A stretch of 24,085 nucleotides of DNA from Synergistaceae bacterium (GTDB lineage: Bacteria > Synergistota > Synergistia > Synergistales > Aminobacteriaceae), in contig JAISSA010000106.1 of NCBI GenBank assembly GCA_031273365.1, forward strand, positions 1-24,085, given 5' to 3'. Positions 7,197 through 17,051 of this stretch are shown here, one piece after another; the first letter of the stretch is position 1, and every line of letters starts with the position of its first letter. Made by a program: the position numbers and the translations under genes. Below the pieces are notes generated by a model. It saw only the letters and a program-made list of their open reading frames with translations. It made no database searches and was not told the origin of the DNA.

Positions 7197-7326
7197 CTTT
7201 CGACCCACTCCTCTTATAATCCTTCTTAAAATAGAAACAGGGCATAAAAATAAAAACAGGCATAATACGTCAGGAAGATCTCTTTATGCACAATTCGACG
7301 ATAACACATGTGTGGTGTATTGTAAC

Positions 7327-7372
7327 AAAAAAAATTGCCCGATGCCTGCTTTTTTAAGCATCAGCATCGGGC
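7327..7372 (-). terminator. Rho-independent terminator of the hydrogenase operon
   Basis: Read on the minus strand, a perfect 9-bp stem GCCCGATGC/GCATCGGGC (arms 7364-7372 and 7337-7345) is followed by AA and eight T residues. The loop can itself fold as TGCTT/AAGCA. It lies 26 bp after the hydL stop and has all the hallmarks of an intrinsic terminator. Confidence 0.93.
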
Positions 7373-7398
7373 TGAAACGTCACGACGCAATGAGGTTC

Positions 7399-8856
7399 TT
7401 AAGCTTTAAAAACGGAGGTGATCCGGTTTCCTCCACAGTCCAGCAGCTCCAGCTCCAGCGGCATCTTCCCCACCGCGTGGGTCGAACAGGAGAGACAGGG
7501 ATCGTAACAGCGGATGACGTGCTCCATCCGGTTGAGCGCCCCCTCCGGAACGTTTTTGCCGTCGGTGATGTATTGCTTCGCGACCTGCTCCACGCCTCGA
7601 TTGATCGCCCAGTTGTTGTGTCCCGTGGCCACGATCAGGTTCACCTTCGTGATGGCGCCGCGCGCGTCGACCTCGTAATGATGAATCAGGGTGCCGCGCG
7701 GCGCCTCGACGACGCCGACCCCTTCGCGGTTGAGGACGTTGGAGGTCGTGCGCAGATCGCTGCCCATGATGTCGGGGTCGTTCAAAAGCTCCTCGATGCG
7801 CTCGGCGGAGTAAAGCGCCTCGATCAGACGCGCGTAGTGAAAGTAAAGCGTTTTGTGGACGATGCGCCCGTCACCGGCCTCACGGAACATCCGAAGTTCT
7901 TCGTTGGCCAGCGGCGTGGATATTTTGTCGCACGCGTTGACGCGGCCAAGGGGACCGACCCGGTAGCTGCCCTCGGGGAATCCGATGTCGCGGTAAAATG
8001 GGAACTTCAGGTAGCTCCAGTCGACGACGTACTCCCCTATTTTCTTATAATAATCCTCGCACGCAAACTCCTCGATGATGCGTCCCTTCGGGCTGACCAG
8101 ACGCAGGTCTCCGTCGTAGAGTTCCAGATTCCCGTCCCTGACCAGGCCCAGGTAGGCCGTGCTGAGGGTCGCAAACTCCGCGGCCAGGGCGGCGTTCTCG
8201 TTCAGGTAGTTTTTGACCAGCTCGATGGCCTTTTGCAGCCCGTCGATGATCCCGGGAAGCTCCTTCAGGTAACGATCGCGCTCTTCTTTCCGGATCGCCC
8301 GGTTGACGCCGCCCGGAATGCTGTGCCATGGGTGAATCTTCTTGTCTCCCAGCGTTTTGATGATCTCCTGGCCGAATTTTCGTATGCCTATTCCCAATCT
8401 GGCAAGGTCGGGGTACGATTCGGCGACTCCAACGATATTGCGCGTCGCCGGGTTGGCGTCGAACCCGAACAGAAGGTCCGGACTCGACAGGTGAAAAAAG
8501 GACAGCGCGTGCGACTGCACGATCTGCCCCATGTGCATCAGGTCGCGCAGCTTGTGAGCCGAGGGGCTGAGTTTCACCCCGATGATGGCGTCGCAGGCCT
8601 TGGCCGCCGCCAGATGATGACTGACGGGGCAGATGCCGCAGGTACGGGGAGTGATGACGGGCATCTCGCGGAAGTCGCGTCCCCTCGTGAATATCTCGAA
8701 CCCTCTGAACTGCGTGACGTGCATACGCGCGCTCTCGACGCTTCCGTCTTCCTTCAGCTGCACCGTTATCTTCCCGTGCCCCTCGATGCGGGTTACGGGG
8801 TTGACGACAATCGTGCCGGACGTTCTTTTCATTTCCTTAATTTCCTTATTTTCCAT
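7399..8856 (-). CDS. hydL: [NiFe] hydrogenase large subunit HydL (group 3, HoxH-like)
   Basis: This catalytic subunit (485 residues) carries the Ni-Fe active site. The N-terminal ligand motif is 'RTCGICPVSHH' (C73, C76, H80) and the C-terminal one is 'DPCLSCSTH' (C454, C457, H460). 'RIEGHG' near residue 23 holds the conserved glutamate E25. Twenty-five residues follow H460, beginning AVGK; a maturation protease normally removes this tail once nickel is inserted. Neither that protease nor hyp genes are in the window. The 'SCSTH' variant and overall pattern fit the cytoplasmic, NAD-linked group 3 (HoxH-like). The start at 8856 has AGGAGG 12 bases upstream; an ATG at 8832 is an alternative. The gene ends the operon and is followed by the terminator. 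Confidence 0.95.
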   Translation of the reverse strand: MENKEIKEMKRTSGTIVVNPVTRIEGHGKITVQLKEDGSVESARMHVTQFRGFEIFTRGRDFREMPVITPRTCGICPVSHHLAAAKACDAIIGVKLSPSAHKLRDLMHMGQIVQSHALSFFHLSSPDLLFGFDANPATRNIVGVAESYPDLARLGIGIRKFGQEIIKTLGDKKIHPWHSIPGGVNRAIRKEERDRYLKELPGIIDGLQKAIELVKNYLNENAALAAEFATLSTAYLGLVRDGNLELYDGDLRLVSPKGRIIEEFACEDYYKKIGEYVVDWSYLKFPFYRDIGFPEGSYRVGPLGRVNACDKISTPLANEELRMFREAGDGRIVHKTLYFHYARLIEALYSAERIEELLNDPDIMGSDLRTTSNVLNREGVGVVEAPRGTLIHHYEVDARGAITKVNLIVATGHNNWAINRGVEQVAKQYITDGKNVPEGALNRMEHVIRCYDPCLSCSTHAVGKMPLELELLDCGGNRITSVFKA

Positions 8857-8873
8857 CTCTTCGCACAGCCTCC

Positions 8874-9422
8874 TCAATCGTACCGCATCATCTGAGACGG
8901 GACTTTCGGGATGCGTCCTTCCAGAATCTCGTTGAATACCCAGGCGATGGTGTCCGCGTCGGGGGGACACCCGGGAACGTACACGTCGACCTTCACTGCC
9001 CTGTCCACCGGGATGGCCTGGGGCAGAAGCGGAGGAAGGTCCACGTGAGGGATGACGCCGGACGGGTTCACGGTGGACACCGTGTCCGTATAGGCCTCGC
9101 GCAGCATATCTTCCGGTTTTATGAAGTTGCGCATACAGTTGATGCCGCCAAATACCGCGCAGTCGCCCCACGCGACAAGAATTTTACACTTTTCCCGAAG
9201 GTCTCTGGCGACGTGCAGTTCTTCCTCGTTTCCGAGCCCGCCCTCGATCACGCCGACGGTCACCTCCGGGATTTCCTTGATATCGCTGATCGGCGTGGAG
9301 GTAATCTCCACCCTGCTGAAAAGGTCCAGCAGGCGCTCGTCCATATCGAGAAAGGACATATGGCAGCCGGCACAGGCCTCCAGCCATACGGACGCTACTT
9401 TCGGCTTCGCCATTTCCGTCAC
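8874..9422 (-). CDS. hydS: [NiFe] hydrogenase small subunit HydS (HoxY-like)
   Basis: This short small subunit (182 residues) passes electrons from the Ni-Fe site to the diaphorase part. It has the four ligands of the proximal [4Fe-4S] cluster: C17 and C20 in 'EACAGCHMS', C88 in 'WGDCAVFGG', and C152 in 'VPGCPPDAD'. It lacks a twin-arginine signal and the C-terminal domain carrying medial and distal clusters, as expected for HoxY-type cytoplasmic enzymes. The GTG at 9422 overlaps the hydA stop as GTGA, with GGAGG three bases before it. An ATG at 9413 (nine bases on) is the alternative, with GGAGG 12 bases upstream. The hydL start lies 17 bp downstream. Confidence 0.95.
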   Translation of the reverse strand: MTEMAKPKVASVWLEACAGCHMSFLDMDERLLDLFSRVEITSTPISDIKEIPEVTVGVIEGGLGNEEELHVARDLREKCKILVAWGDCAVFGGINCMRNFIKPEDMLREAYTDTVSTVNPSGVIPHVDLPPLLPQAIPVDRAVKVDVYVPGCPPDADTIAWVFNEILEGRIPKVPSQMMRYD

Positions 9423-11383
9423 GCCTCCCTGGGCAGGCGACCGGCAAGCGCGGGCTGCGTCGATCGCTCGAGTTCTTCATCGACCTCCACCTGTTTTGCC
9501 AGGTCAGGAGATATTTTGGAAGCAAACACGTTCTCGCAGGGCGAGGTGGACGGATTTCCCATTTTAACCCCGACCTTTTCGCACAGGGCCTGCAAAACCT
9601 CGCCAAAACCCTTCAGCCCCCGGACAGGATCCAGAATCTTCGAAAGCTGGCGTCTTTCCCCCTCAAGCGTGCAGAGATGCCCGCTTCGTTCGAACCACGC
9701 GGGCGCGGGCAGGAGCACATCGCCCAGATTACTGATGGGGGGAAGCAGGAAGGGCGTCTGTATGACGGTAAAGCCGGAGCGGGACATGGCGCTCAGCGCT
9801 TTCGAGCTTTCCGGCACCATCCCCGTGGAGTAGACGTAGAGAAAATCCTGCTCCTCGCCGCCCAGCCAGTCCTCCTTCGACATGATCGTGTTCATCGCCC
9901 CAAGGACGTTGCTGTGCCCCAGAAGGGGAACGATGCCCAGGCCATCCCCGAAGAAAGCCCTGTGTTCGATCGCAAAATTCAGCGCTTTCGTCACGGCGAC
10001 GGGGTTGGACAAAACGGAGGCGCCCAGAAGAAAAACGGGTTTTTTCGCCCCTTTCAGCATCCCGGTCAGCTTCGGGTCGAAAAGATTCTTCACCTCCAGG
10101 TCGGTGATCCCGGGGAAGGGCGTGGCCCCTGAGCCGACATGAATCAGCCTGGCTGCCCTGTGCAGGACAGCGACCCGAACATAACTGGCAGCCACGGGAA
10201 GGATCTTCTGAGGATCGGCCTCCACCAGCACGATCATATCGGCGTTCAGAATATTGTGAGCCGCCGTGAAGGGGCATACCCCCTGGTCCACGAAGGGCTT
10301 TATGCCCGCGTAAAATCCGCGCAGGCTGCCGTCGTTGTAGTTGGCGGTACGGATTCCGACCGCCTCTCTGAAGCTGGAGAAGACGGCCAGTTCCTCGTCC
10401 GTGGCAAGGGATGAAATCAGGGCTCCCATCTTGCCCGAGCCCCTGTGTTCCTTCAGCTTCGAACCGATGACGTCGATCGCCTCTCCCCAGGAGACGGTCC
10501 TGAAGGTTGACCCCGTGCGCACCATGGGGTGGACGACGCGCGGCTGCTCGCTGGAATAGGGCAGGGCGAAACGTCCCTCCGCGCAAAGCTGTCCTCCGTC
10601 GGGGCCGTTGACGTTCGTTCCCTCCACGCGGACGATGCTGCCCGTTCGGACGTAGACCTTTATGGCGCAGCCCATGGCGCAGATCGGGCAGATGGTGTCC
10701 ACCACGGCGTCGCAGTCCCTGCGCCGTCCGCGGTAAGCCAGGTTACGCAAAGTGATGGTCCCCGTCGGGCAGACCTGAGCGCAGGCCCCGCACTCGACGC
10801 AGGTGTCGCTTTGCCCTATCGTGCTGCCGAAATCGGCCTCGATCGTCATGATCCAGCCGCGTTTTTTCATTCCCAGCGTGCAGGTCCCCACCTTTTCCGA
10901 GCACGTGCGCACGCAGCGCTGGCAGAGAATACAGCGGTTATGGTCCGCCTGAATGCGGACATCGGTCGTGTCGTTTTCAAAAGGAGCATAGAGGAAGGGA
11001 TAGCGCACGCTGTCCATTCCATGCTCGATGGCCAGCGTTTGCAGGTCGCAGTCGCCGCTCTGGGAGCAAAACATGCAGAAATGGTTGCGTCCCGCAAAAA
11101 GCAGCTCCAGAACCTGGCGGCGATACGACACCAGATTTTCCGTGGAGGTGTTGACGCGAAGCCCGTCCTCCGCCGGCGAGGTGCAGGCTGTGAGCATACG
11201 GCCGCTTCCCTCCGGTTCCACGACGCACATGCGGCAGGCGCCTATGCTGGAAAGGCCCTTCATCCAGCACAGCGTGGGGATAGACGTGACGTCGTTCTTT
11301 TTTGCGACCTCGAGAATGGTGTCTCCCCTCGAGCCCACGCACTCTTTTCCGTCGATGAACATCCTGATTTCACTGTTGGACAT
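9419..11383 (-). CDS. hydA: HydA: Fe-S and NuoG-like electron-transfer subunit of the [NiFe] hydrogenase
   Basis: This 654-residue subunit looks like HoxU fused to a NuoG-type domain. Its N-terminal [2Fe-2S] ferredoxin has C39, C50, C53 and C67. A His-Cys [4Fe-4S] motif follows, with H101, C103, C106 and C112; the H-x-C spacing is HoxU-like. Two further clusters are C151/C154/C157/C161 and C195/C198/C201/C205. A fifth motif, C232-x2-C235-x3-C239-x27-C267, is the N-terminal cluster of molybdopterin oxidoreductases, and the rest (about 270-600) resembles their molybdopterin-binding fold. No H-cluster domain is present, so it is not an [FeFe] hydrogenase. In the HydABCSL complex, HydA should wire HydSL to the flavin subunit HydB and to ferredoxin. 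It ends in a 4-base overlap with hydS and lies 14 bp after hydB. Confidence 0.9.
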   Translation of the reverse strand: MSNSEIRMFIDGKECVGSRGDTILEVAKKNDVTSIPTLCWMKGLSSIGACRMCVVEPEGSGRMLTACTSPAEDGLRVNTSTENLVSYRRQVLELLFAGRNHFCMFCSQSGDCDLQTLAIEHGMDSVRYPFLYAPFENDTTDVRIQADHNRCILCQRCVRTCSEKVGTCTLGMKKRGWIMTIEADFGSTIGQSDTCVECGACAQVCPTGTITLRNLAYRGRRRDCDAVVDTICPICAMGCAIKVYVRTGSIVRVEGTNVNGPDGGQLCAEGRFALPYSSEQPRVVHPMVRTGSTFRTVSWGEAIDVIGSKLKEHRGSGKMGALISSLATDEELAVFSSFREAVGIRTANYNDGSLRGFYAGIKPFVDQGVCPFTAAHNILNADMIVLVEADPQKILPVAASYVRVAVLHRAARLIHVGSGATPFPGITDLEVKNLFDPKLTGMLKGAKKPVFLLGASVLSNPVAVTKALNFAIEHRAFFGDGLGIVPLLGHSNVLGAMNTIMSKEDWLGGEEQDFLYVYSTGMVPESSKALSAMSRSGFTVIQTPFLLPPISNLGDVLLPAPAWFERSGHLCTLEGERRQLSKILDPVRGLKGFGEVLQALCEKVGVKMGNPSTSPCENVFASKISPDLAKQVEVDEELERSTQPALAGRLPREA

Positions 11384-11397
11384 AAATCCGCCCTCCT

Positions 11398-13188
11398 CTA
11401 CCCTTTAAGGACGGCATTAAACGGGCACTTCGTGAAGCAGGTGCCGCATTTGATGCATTTTTCGGCATCGATCACGTAGCCCTCGGTTCTGCTTCCGGGG
11501 ATACAGTGAACGGGGCAGTTTTTCGCGCACAGTCCGCACTTTTTGCAGGCATCCTGTTTGATGGTAAAGGACAGCAGCGCCTGGCAGGCGCCCGCCGGAC
11601 AGCGCTGCTCTCTGATATGCGCCTCGTACTCGTGCCGGAAGTAACGCAGCGTGGTCAGAACGGGGTTGGGCGCGGTCTGCCCCAGCCCGCAGAGAGACAT
11701 GTTTTTGACCATGTTGCCCAGCTCTTCCAGAAGGTCGATGTCCTTCATCTCGCCCTTACCGGAACAGATTTTTTCAAGCAGCAGCAACATCTGTTTCGTT
11801 CCCTCCCGGCAGGGCGTACACTTGCCGCAGGATTCCCTCTGGGTGAACTCGAGGAAGAAGCGGGCAATATCGACCATGCAGTTTTCCTCGTCCATGACGA
11901 CAAGCCCGCCGGAGCCCATGATGGCCCCCAGCGGAGGCAGAGATTCGTAGGTGATCGGCGTGTCGAGGTGCTCCTGCGTCAGACATCCGCCGCTCGGGCC
12001 GCCGATCTGCACGGCCTTGAATTCCTTATCGTTCAGAATGCCGCCGCCGATGTCGTAGATAATCTCCCGAAGCCTGATCCCCATGGGGACCTCCACAAGC
12101 CCCGTGTGCCTTACCTTGCCCGTAAGGGCGAAAACCTTGGTCCCTCTGGATTTTTCCGTCCCCATGGCGGCGTACCAGTCCCCGCCCCTGGAGAGAATCT
12201 GGGGGACGTTGGCCCACGTCTCGACGTTGTTGATGTTGCTGGGTTTTGCCCAGAGCCCGGAGACGGCGGGGAAAGGGGGTCTCGGGCGGGGCATCCCCCG
12301 CTGTCCCTCGATCGACGCCATCAGCGCCGTCTCCTCTCCGCAGACGAAGGCCCCCGCCCCTTCCTTGATGTGCAGGTTGAAGCCGAAGCCGGAATTGAAG
12401 ATGTTTTCCCCCAGCAGCCCGTATTCTTCGGCCTTTTCGATGGCCTGACGGAGGCGAATGATCGCCAGAGGATACTCCGCGCGACAGTAAACGTACCCCT
12501 CGTTCGCGCCCATCGCGTAAGCGCCGATGGTCATTCCCTCGATCACCGCGTGAGGGTCGCCCTCGAGAATGGAGCGGTCCATGAACGCTCCGGGGTCTCC
12601 CTCGTCCGCGTTGCAGATGACGTACTTTTCAGGGCCCGGCGAGGACGCGCAGAAGCTCCACTTGGTTCCCGTCGGGAAACCGCCGCCTCCGCGGCCACGC
12701 AGCCCCGATTTTTTGACCTCGTCGATGACCTGCTGAGGGGTCATCCCGCCAAGGGCTCTGGCCAGCCCCACATAGCCGTCTCTGCTTATATATTCCTCGA
12801 TGTTCTCCGGGTTGATGTAACCGCAGTTCTGAAGGGCGATGCGATTTTGCTTGCCGTAAAAGGGAATGTCCCTGTAGTGCGGGACCGCGACGGTCTCCTT
12901 CCCCTTATACATCAGGGATTCCAGGGGGCGTCCCTTCAGGAGATGCTCCTCGACGAGTTTTGGAACGTCCTCCTCCGTGACCCGGCAGTAAAACGTGCCC
13001 TCCGGATAGACGACCACGACGGGTCCCATTTCACACATGCCATGACAGCCCGTCGGGACGATCAAAACCTCGTCCGCGAGGTGCTGCCGTTCAAGTTCGC
13101 TTTTTATTTTCCCGGTGACGGCTCCGGCGTGATTGGACGCACATCCCGTCCCGTTGCAGACCAGTACGTGCGCACGATAAATCGGCAT
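11398..13188 (-). CDS. hydB: HydB: NuoF-like flavin subunit of the bifurcating hydrogenase
   Basis: This 596-residue subunit should bind FMN and NAD(H) and be the site of electron bifurcation. Domain order: a thioredoxin-like [2Fe-2S] domain (C11, C16, C48, C52), then the NuoF core with 'GRGGGGFPTGTKW' near 165-177 for FMN and 'NADEGDPGAFMDR' near 193-205. Next come an SLBB-type segment and the 'ESCGKCTPCREG' [4Fe-4S] site. The C-terminal 2x[4Fe-4S] ferredoxin has C548/C551/C554/C558 and C578/C581/C584/C588. This fusion of N- and C-terminal Fe-S domains onto NuoF is the HydB/HndC pattern of bifurcating hydrogenases and differs from plain HoxF. The ATG follows a strong GGAAGGAGGGGG site. It lies 82 bp downstream of hydC. 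Confidence 0.95.
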   Translation of the reverse strand: MPIYRAHVLVCNGTGCASNHAGAVTGKIKSELERQHLADEVLIVPTGCHGMCEMGPVVVVYPEGTFYCRVTEEDVPKLVEEHLLKGRPLESLMYKGKETVAVPHYRDIPFYGKQNRIALQNCGYINPENIEEYISRDGYVGLARALGGMTPQQVIDEVKKSGLRGRGGGGFPTGTKWSFCASSPGPEKYVICNADEGDPGAFMDRSILEGDPHAVIEGMTIGAYAMGANEGYVYCRAEYPLAIIRLRQAIEKAEEYGLLGENIFNSGFGFNLHIKEGAGAFVCGEETALMASIEGQRGMPRPRPPFPAVSGLWAKPSNINNVETWANVPQILSRGGDWYAAMGTEKSRGTKVFALTGKVRHTGLVEVPMGIRLREIIYDIGGGILNDKEFKAVQIGGPSGGCLTQEHLDTPITYESLPPLGAIMGSGGLVVMDEENCMVDIARFFLEFTQRESCGKCTPCREGTKQMLLLLEKICSGKGEMKDIDLLEELGNMVKNMSLCGLGQTAPNPVLTTLRYFRHEYEAHIREQRCPAGACQALLSFTIKQDACKKCGLCAKNCPVHCIPGSRTEGYVIDAEKCIKCGTCFTKCPFNAVLKG

Positions 13189-13237
13189 TAATCCCCCTCC
13201 TTCCAGTTCAATCAGGCTCTTTATAATTTCAGGCTCA

Positions 13238-13251
13238 TTTTTCGCGAAAAA
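13238..13251. repeat. 14-bp palindrome between hydC and hydB
   Basis: TTTTTCGCGAAAAA is a perfect palindrome in the 82-bp gap between hydC and hydB. It could be an mRNA processing or protein-binding site, or it could be chance. It is about 50 bp before the hydB start. Confidence 0.45.
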
Positions 13252-13270
13252 GCTCCGTCCGACACCCCCA

Positions 13271-13741
13271 TCAGACGAACTGAGCCAAAATAGCGCTTAC
13301 TCCATCGGGCGTCAGCCGCCCAAAGGTTTGATCGTCGACCAGCATGACGGGCGCCAGTCCGCACGCTCCGAGACACGCGACGGGCTCGAGCGAGAACTGA
13401 AGGTCCTCCGTGGTCGCGTTTTCGGCGCAACCCGTCTGCTCCTTCACCGCGTCCAGTATTTTAAGGCTGCCCCGCACGTGGCAGGCCGTCCCGCGACAGA
13501 CCCTGATCACGTGACGTCCCCTCGGAGTCAGGTGAAACTGCGCGTAAAACGTCGCCACGCCGTAAATTTCCGACATCGGAATCTTCAGTTCCTCGGACAC
13601 GATACGCACGGCAGGCTCGGCGACGTATCCCATCAGCCCCTGCAAAGCCTGCAACACAGGAATCAGCCCCCCCCTGCGATCTCGCCACGGAGCCAGGATT
13701 TCAAGGACTTTCTTCCTCATTTCTTCGGCAGATAAATTCAT
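13271..13741 (-). CDS. hydC: HydC: NuoE-like [2Fe-2S] subunit of the bifurcating hydrogenase
   Basis: This 156-residue protein belongs to the NuoE/HoxE/HndA family. Its N-terminal helical part (about 1-70, with 'IYGVATFYAQFHLTPRG') is followed by a thioredoxin-like [2Fe-2S] domain with ligands C82, C87, C123 and C127. It contacts the flavin subunit, and in bifurcating complexes its cluster is thought to take part in the flavin-linked electron path. It is the first gene of hydC-hydB-hydA-hydS-hydL, the arrangement I know from HydABCSL of Acetomicrobium mobile. The ATG follows a strong GGAGGAGG site. A TATAAT sequence and a palindrome lie between it and gyrB, so the operon may have its own promoter despite the shared direction with gyrB. 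Confidence 0.93.
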   Translation of the reverse strand: MNLSAEEMRKKVLEILAPWRDRRGGLIPVLQALQGLMGYVAEPAVRIVSEELKIPMSEIYGVATFYAQFHLTPRGRHVIRVCRGTACHVRGSLKILDAVKEQTGCAENATTEDLQFSLEPVACLGACGLAPVMLVDDQTFGRLTPDGVSAILAQFV

Positions 13742-13806
13742 AACACTCCTCCTCCACGTTACTGTGACTCAACAATAAAGGGCGATGATCACCTGTTTTT
13801 TCCCGG

Positions 13807-13842
13807 AAAATACAGAAAATCCCGCCTGTATTTTTCATTATA
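13807..13842 (-). promoter_or_regulatory. Candidate hyd operon promoter (-10) with overlapping palindrome
   Basis: On the minus strand a perfect TATAAT occupies 13842-13837. Two bases downstream begins a 9-bp inverted repeat AAAATACAG/CTGTATTTT (arms 13826-13834 and 13807-13815, 10-base loop). Transcription from this -10 would start inside the repeat, a position typical for an operator. The -35 region is poor, which fits activator dependence. Alternatively the hairpin is a weak terminator for gyrB, whose stop is about 26 bp upstream. Confidence 0.45.
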
Positions 13843-13859
13843 TAGAGATCTTTTCAAAT

Positions 13860-15764
<1,905 letters not shown>

Positions 15765-16138
15765 GTTGTTCCTCCCTGTATGTATTTGCTGCGTACTGCT
15801 GCCCGGGAATCAAACGAAAGTTTTTACACAGGCAACGATTGTTTCGGATATTTTTATTGTATGATGTACGCTTTGAGGATTGCGTATCCGCCTGCTTCCG
15901 TACTCCACCCGGAACGTCCTCGCAATCGTCAATTATAACAGTTTTTCAGAGGCGGCATGTTTCGTACTCCCAGGGGGGCGCAGGTTAAGAGAAAAAGAGA
16001 AAAAATTAACGGGGTCAGGGGACTCGTCCCCTGCGGGGTTTTTTCCGGGGGGCAGAGCCCCGCAGTTTTGGCTTAACCTGTTGACATTGCATAATAAATT
16101 ATTAAGAAAGAAAATGTCAGAAAGAAAGGTGTTTTATT
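15765..16138. other. Gene-free divergent region between gyrB and the YitT-family gene
   Basis: This 374-bp stretch carries the gyrB leader (minus), the third repeat copy (15981-16080), and the upstream region of the YitT-family gene (plus). Immediately right of the repeat is TTGACA (16081-16086), followed by the AT-rich palindrome TAATAAATTATTA (16092-16104). I could not place a well-spaced -10 for it. An open frame crossing the right half is out of frame with the YitT-family gene and shows no protein features. Confidence 0.6.
15981..16080 (+). repeat. Hairpin repeat element, copy 3, with 9-bp terminal inverted repeats
   Basis: The segment 16004-16039 matches the first part of copies 1 and 2 (AATTAACGGGGTCAGGGG onward), apart from one deleted G in the hairpin loop. 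The second half differs but keeps a GGGGC-AGA-GCCCC hairpin. The whole unit is bounded by perfect 9-bp inverted repeats, CAGGTTAAG (15981-15989) and CTTAACCTG (16072-16080), inside which lies a purine-rich run. The roughly 100-bp size with terminal inverted repeats resembles a miniature mobile element, though no target duplication is obvious. Confidence 0.75.
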
Positions 16139-17023
16139 TTGAAGTCGGTTCTGGAAAATTATTTTTTCGCGGCGCTGAAGCGGCTGAAGGAGGAATGGAA
16201 GACCCTGCTGGCGGTGACGCTGGGAAACGTCGTGTTTGCCTTCGCCGTCATCAATTTTACGTTGCCCTATCGATTCCCCGACATGGGAGTGTCGGGCTTG
16301 GCCGTGCTGTCCAACTATATCTTCGGCATCTCCCCGACCTGGGTCATCATCATCGGCAACGCGCTCCTGCTGCTGTGGGGCAGACGAAGCCTGCACCCGC
16401 GGTTTCTGGCCCTCACCCTCTACTCCATCATCGTTTTCTCGCTCTTCATGCCCGTTTTTCGCCAAATCCCCCTGCCCCTGCCCCAGGATAAATTTATGGC
16501 GACGCTCATCACGGGGGTCCTGAAGGGGCTTTCCATAGGGATGATCTTCAACGTCGGAGCTTCGACCGGCGGCACCGACATCATCGCGATGGTCATGCGG
16601 CGCCGGTATGGAATCGAGGTGGGGCAGTTTTCCATTTTCATCAACATCTTCATCCTGGCTCTGTCGCTTGGCGTCGTCGGCCTCGAATCCGTGGTCTACG
16701 GCGCGGCCGGCCTCTACGTGTTCGGGATCGTTCTGGACAACGTGACCCGTCAGTTCGAACGGCGCAAACAGGCGTTCATCATCACGAGCATCCCCGACGA
16801 GGTCTCCCTGTTCATAACCTCGCGGGGCAAGGGCGTGACGCGGCTGGAGGGCAGAGGCGCCTATACGGGAGAGCCGCGCCCCGTGCTCATCTCTCTTCTG
16901 GAACCGCGGCACGTGGTGCAGCTCAAAAAATTCCTGCAGGAAAAGGACCCCAAAGCCTTCGTTTCCATCTGCGATGCCGCGGAGGTCCTGGGCAAGGGAT
17001 TCAAAAGCTGGAAGTCCCTGTGA
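16139..17023 (+). CDS. YitT family membrane protein (DUF161 + DUF2179)
   Basis: This 294-residue protein has the YitT layout: five or six hydrophobic segments within about residues 20-205, then a soluble DUF2179 domain (about 212-285). Family hallmarks are 'GNVVFAFAVINFTLP' near 29-43 and 'GMIFNVGASTGGTDIIAM' near 133-150. YitT proteins are widespread in Firmicutes and related anaerobes; their transport or regulatory function is not established. The start is a TTG at 16139, chosen because AAGGTG lies seven bases upstream and no better start exists in frame. It is followed by a strong hairpin and then secA, and preceded by repeat copy 3. Confidence 0.88.
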   Translation: MKSVLENYFFAALKRLKEEWKTLLAVTLGNVVFAFAVINFTLPYRFPDMGVSGLAVLSNYIFGISPTWVIIIGNALLLLWGRRSLHPRFLALTLYSIIVFSLFMPVFRQIPLPLPQDKFMATLITGVLKGLSIGMIFNVGASTGGTDIIAMVMRRRYGIEVGQFSIFINIFILALSLGVVGLESVVYGAAGLYVFGIVLDNVTRQFERRKQAFIITSIPDEVSLFITSRGKGVTRLEGRGAYTGEPRPVLISLLEPRHVVQLKKFLQEKDPKAFVSICDAAEVLGKGFKSWKSL

Positions 17024-17051
17024 GTTATTGGGGCTCTCCGCCCCCCTGAGT

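Noticed and set aside
7304..7313. ACACATGTGT palindrome near the hydrogenase terminator
   Set aside because: A short palindrome without repeats or a well-placed promoter; likely chance.
9419..11383. HydA as an [FeFe] hydrogenase
   Set aside because: It lacks the H-cluster cysteine motifs and has a molybdopterin-type domain instead; the catalytic site is in HydL.
11506..13191. 561-residue open frame opposite hydB
   Set aside because: Antisense shadow of hydB with low-complexity, Arg/Ala/Asp-rich composition and no recognisable motif.
15880..16491. 203-residue plus-strand frame across repeat copy 3 and into the YitT-family gene
   Set aside because: Out of frame with the YitT-family gene and runs through a repeat; no protein features.
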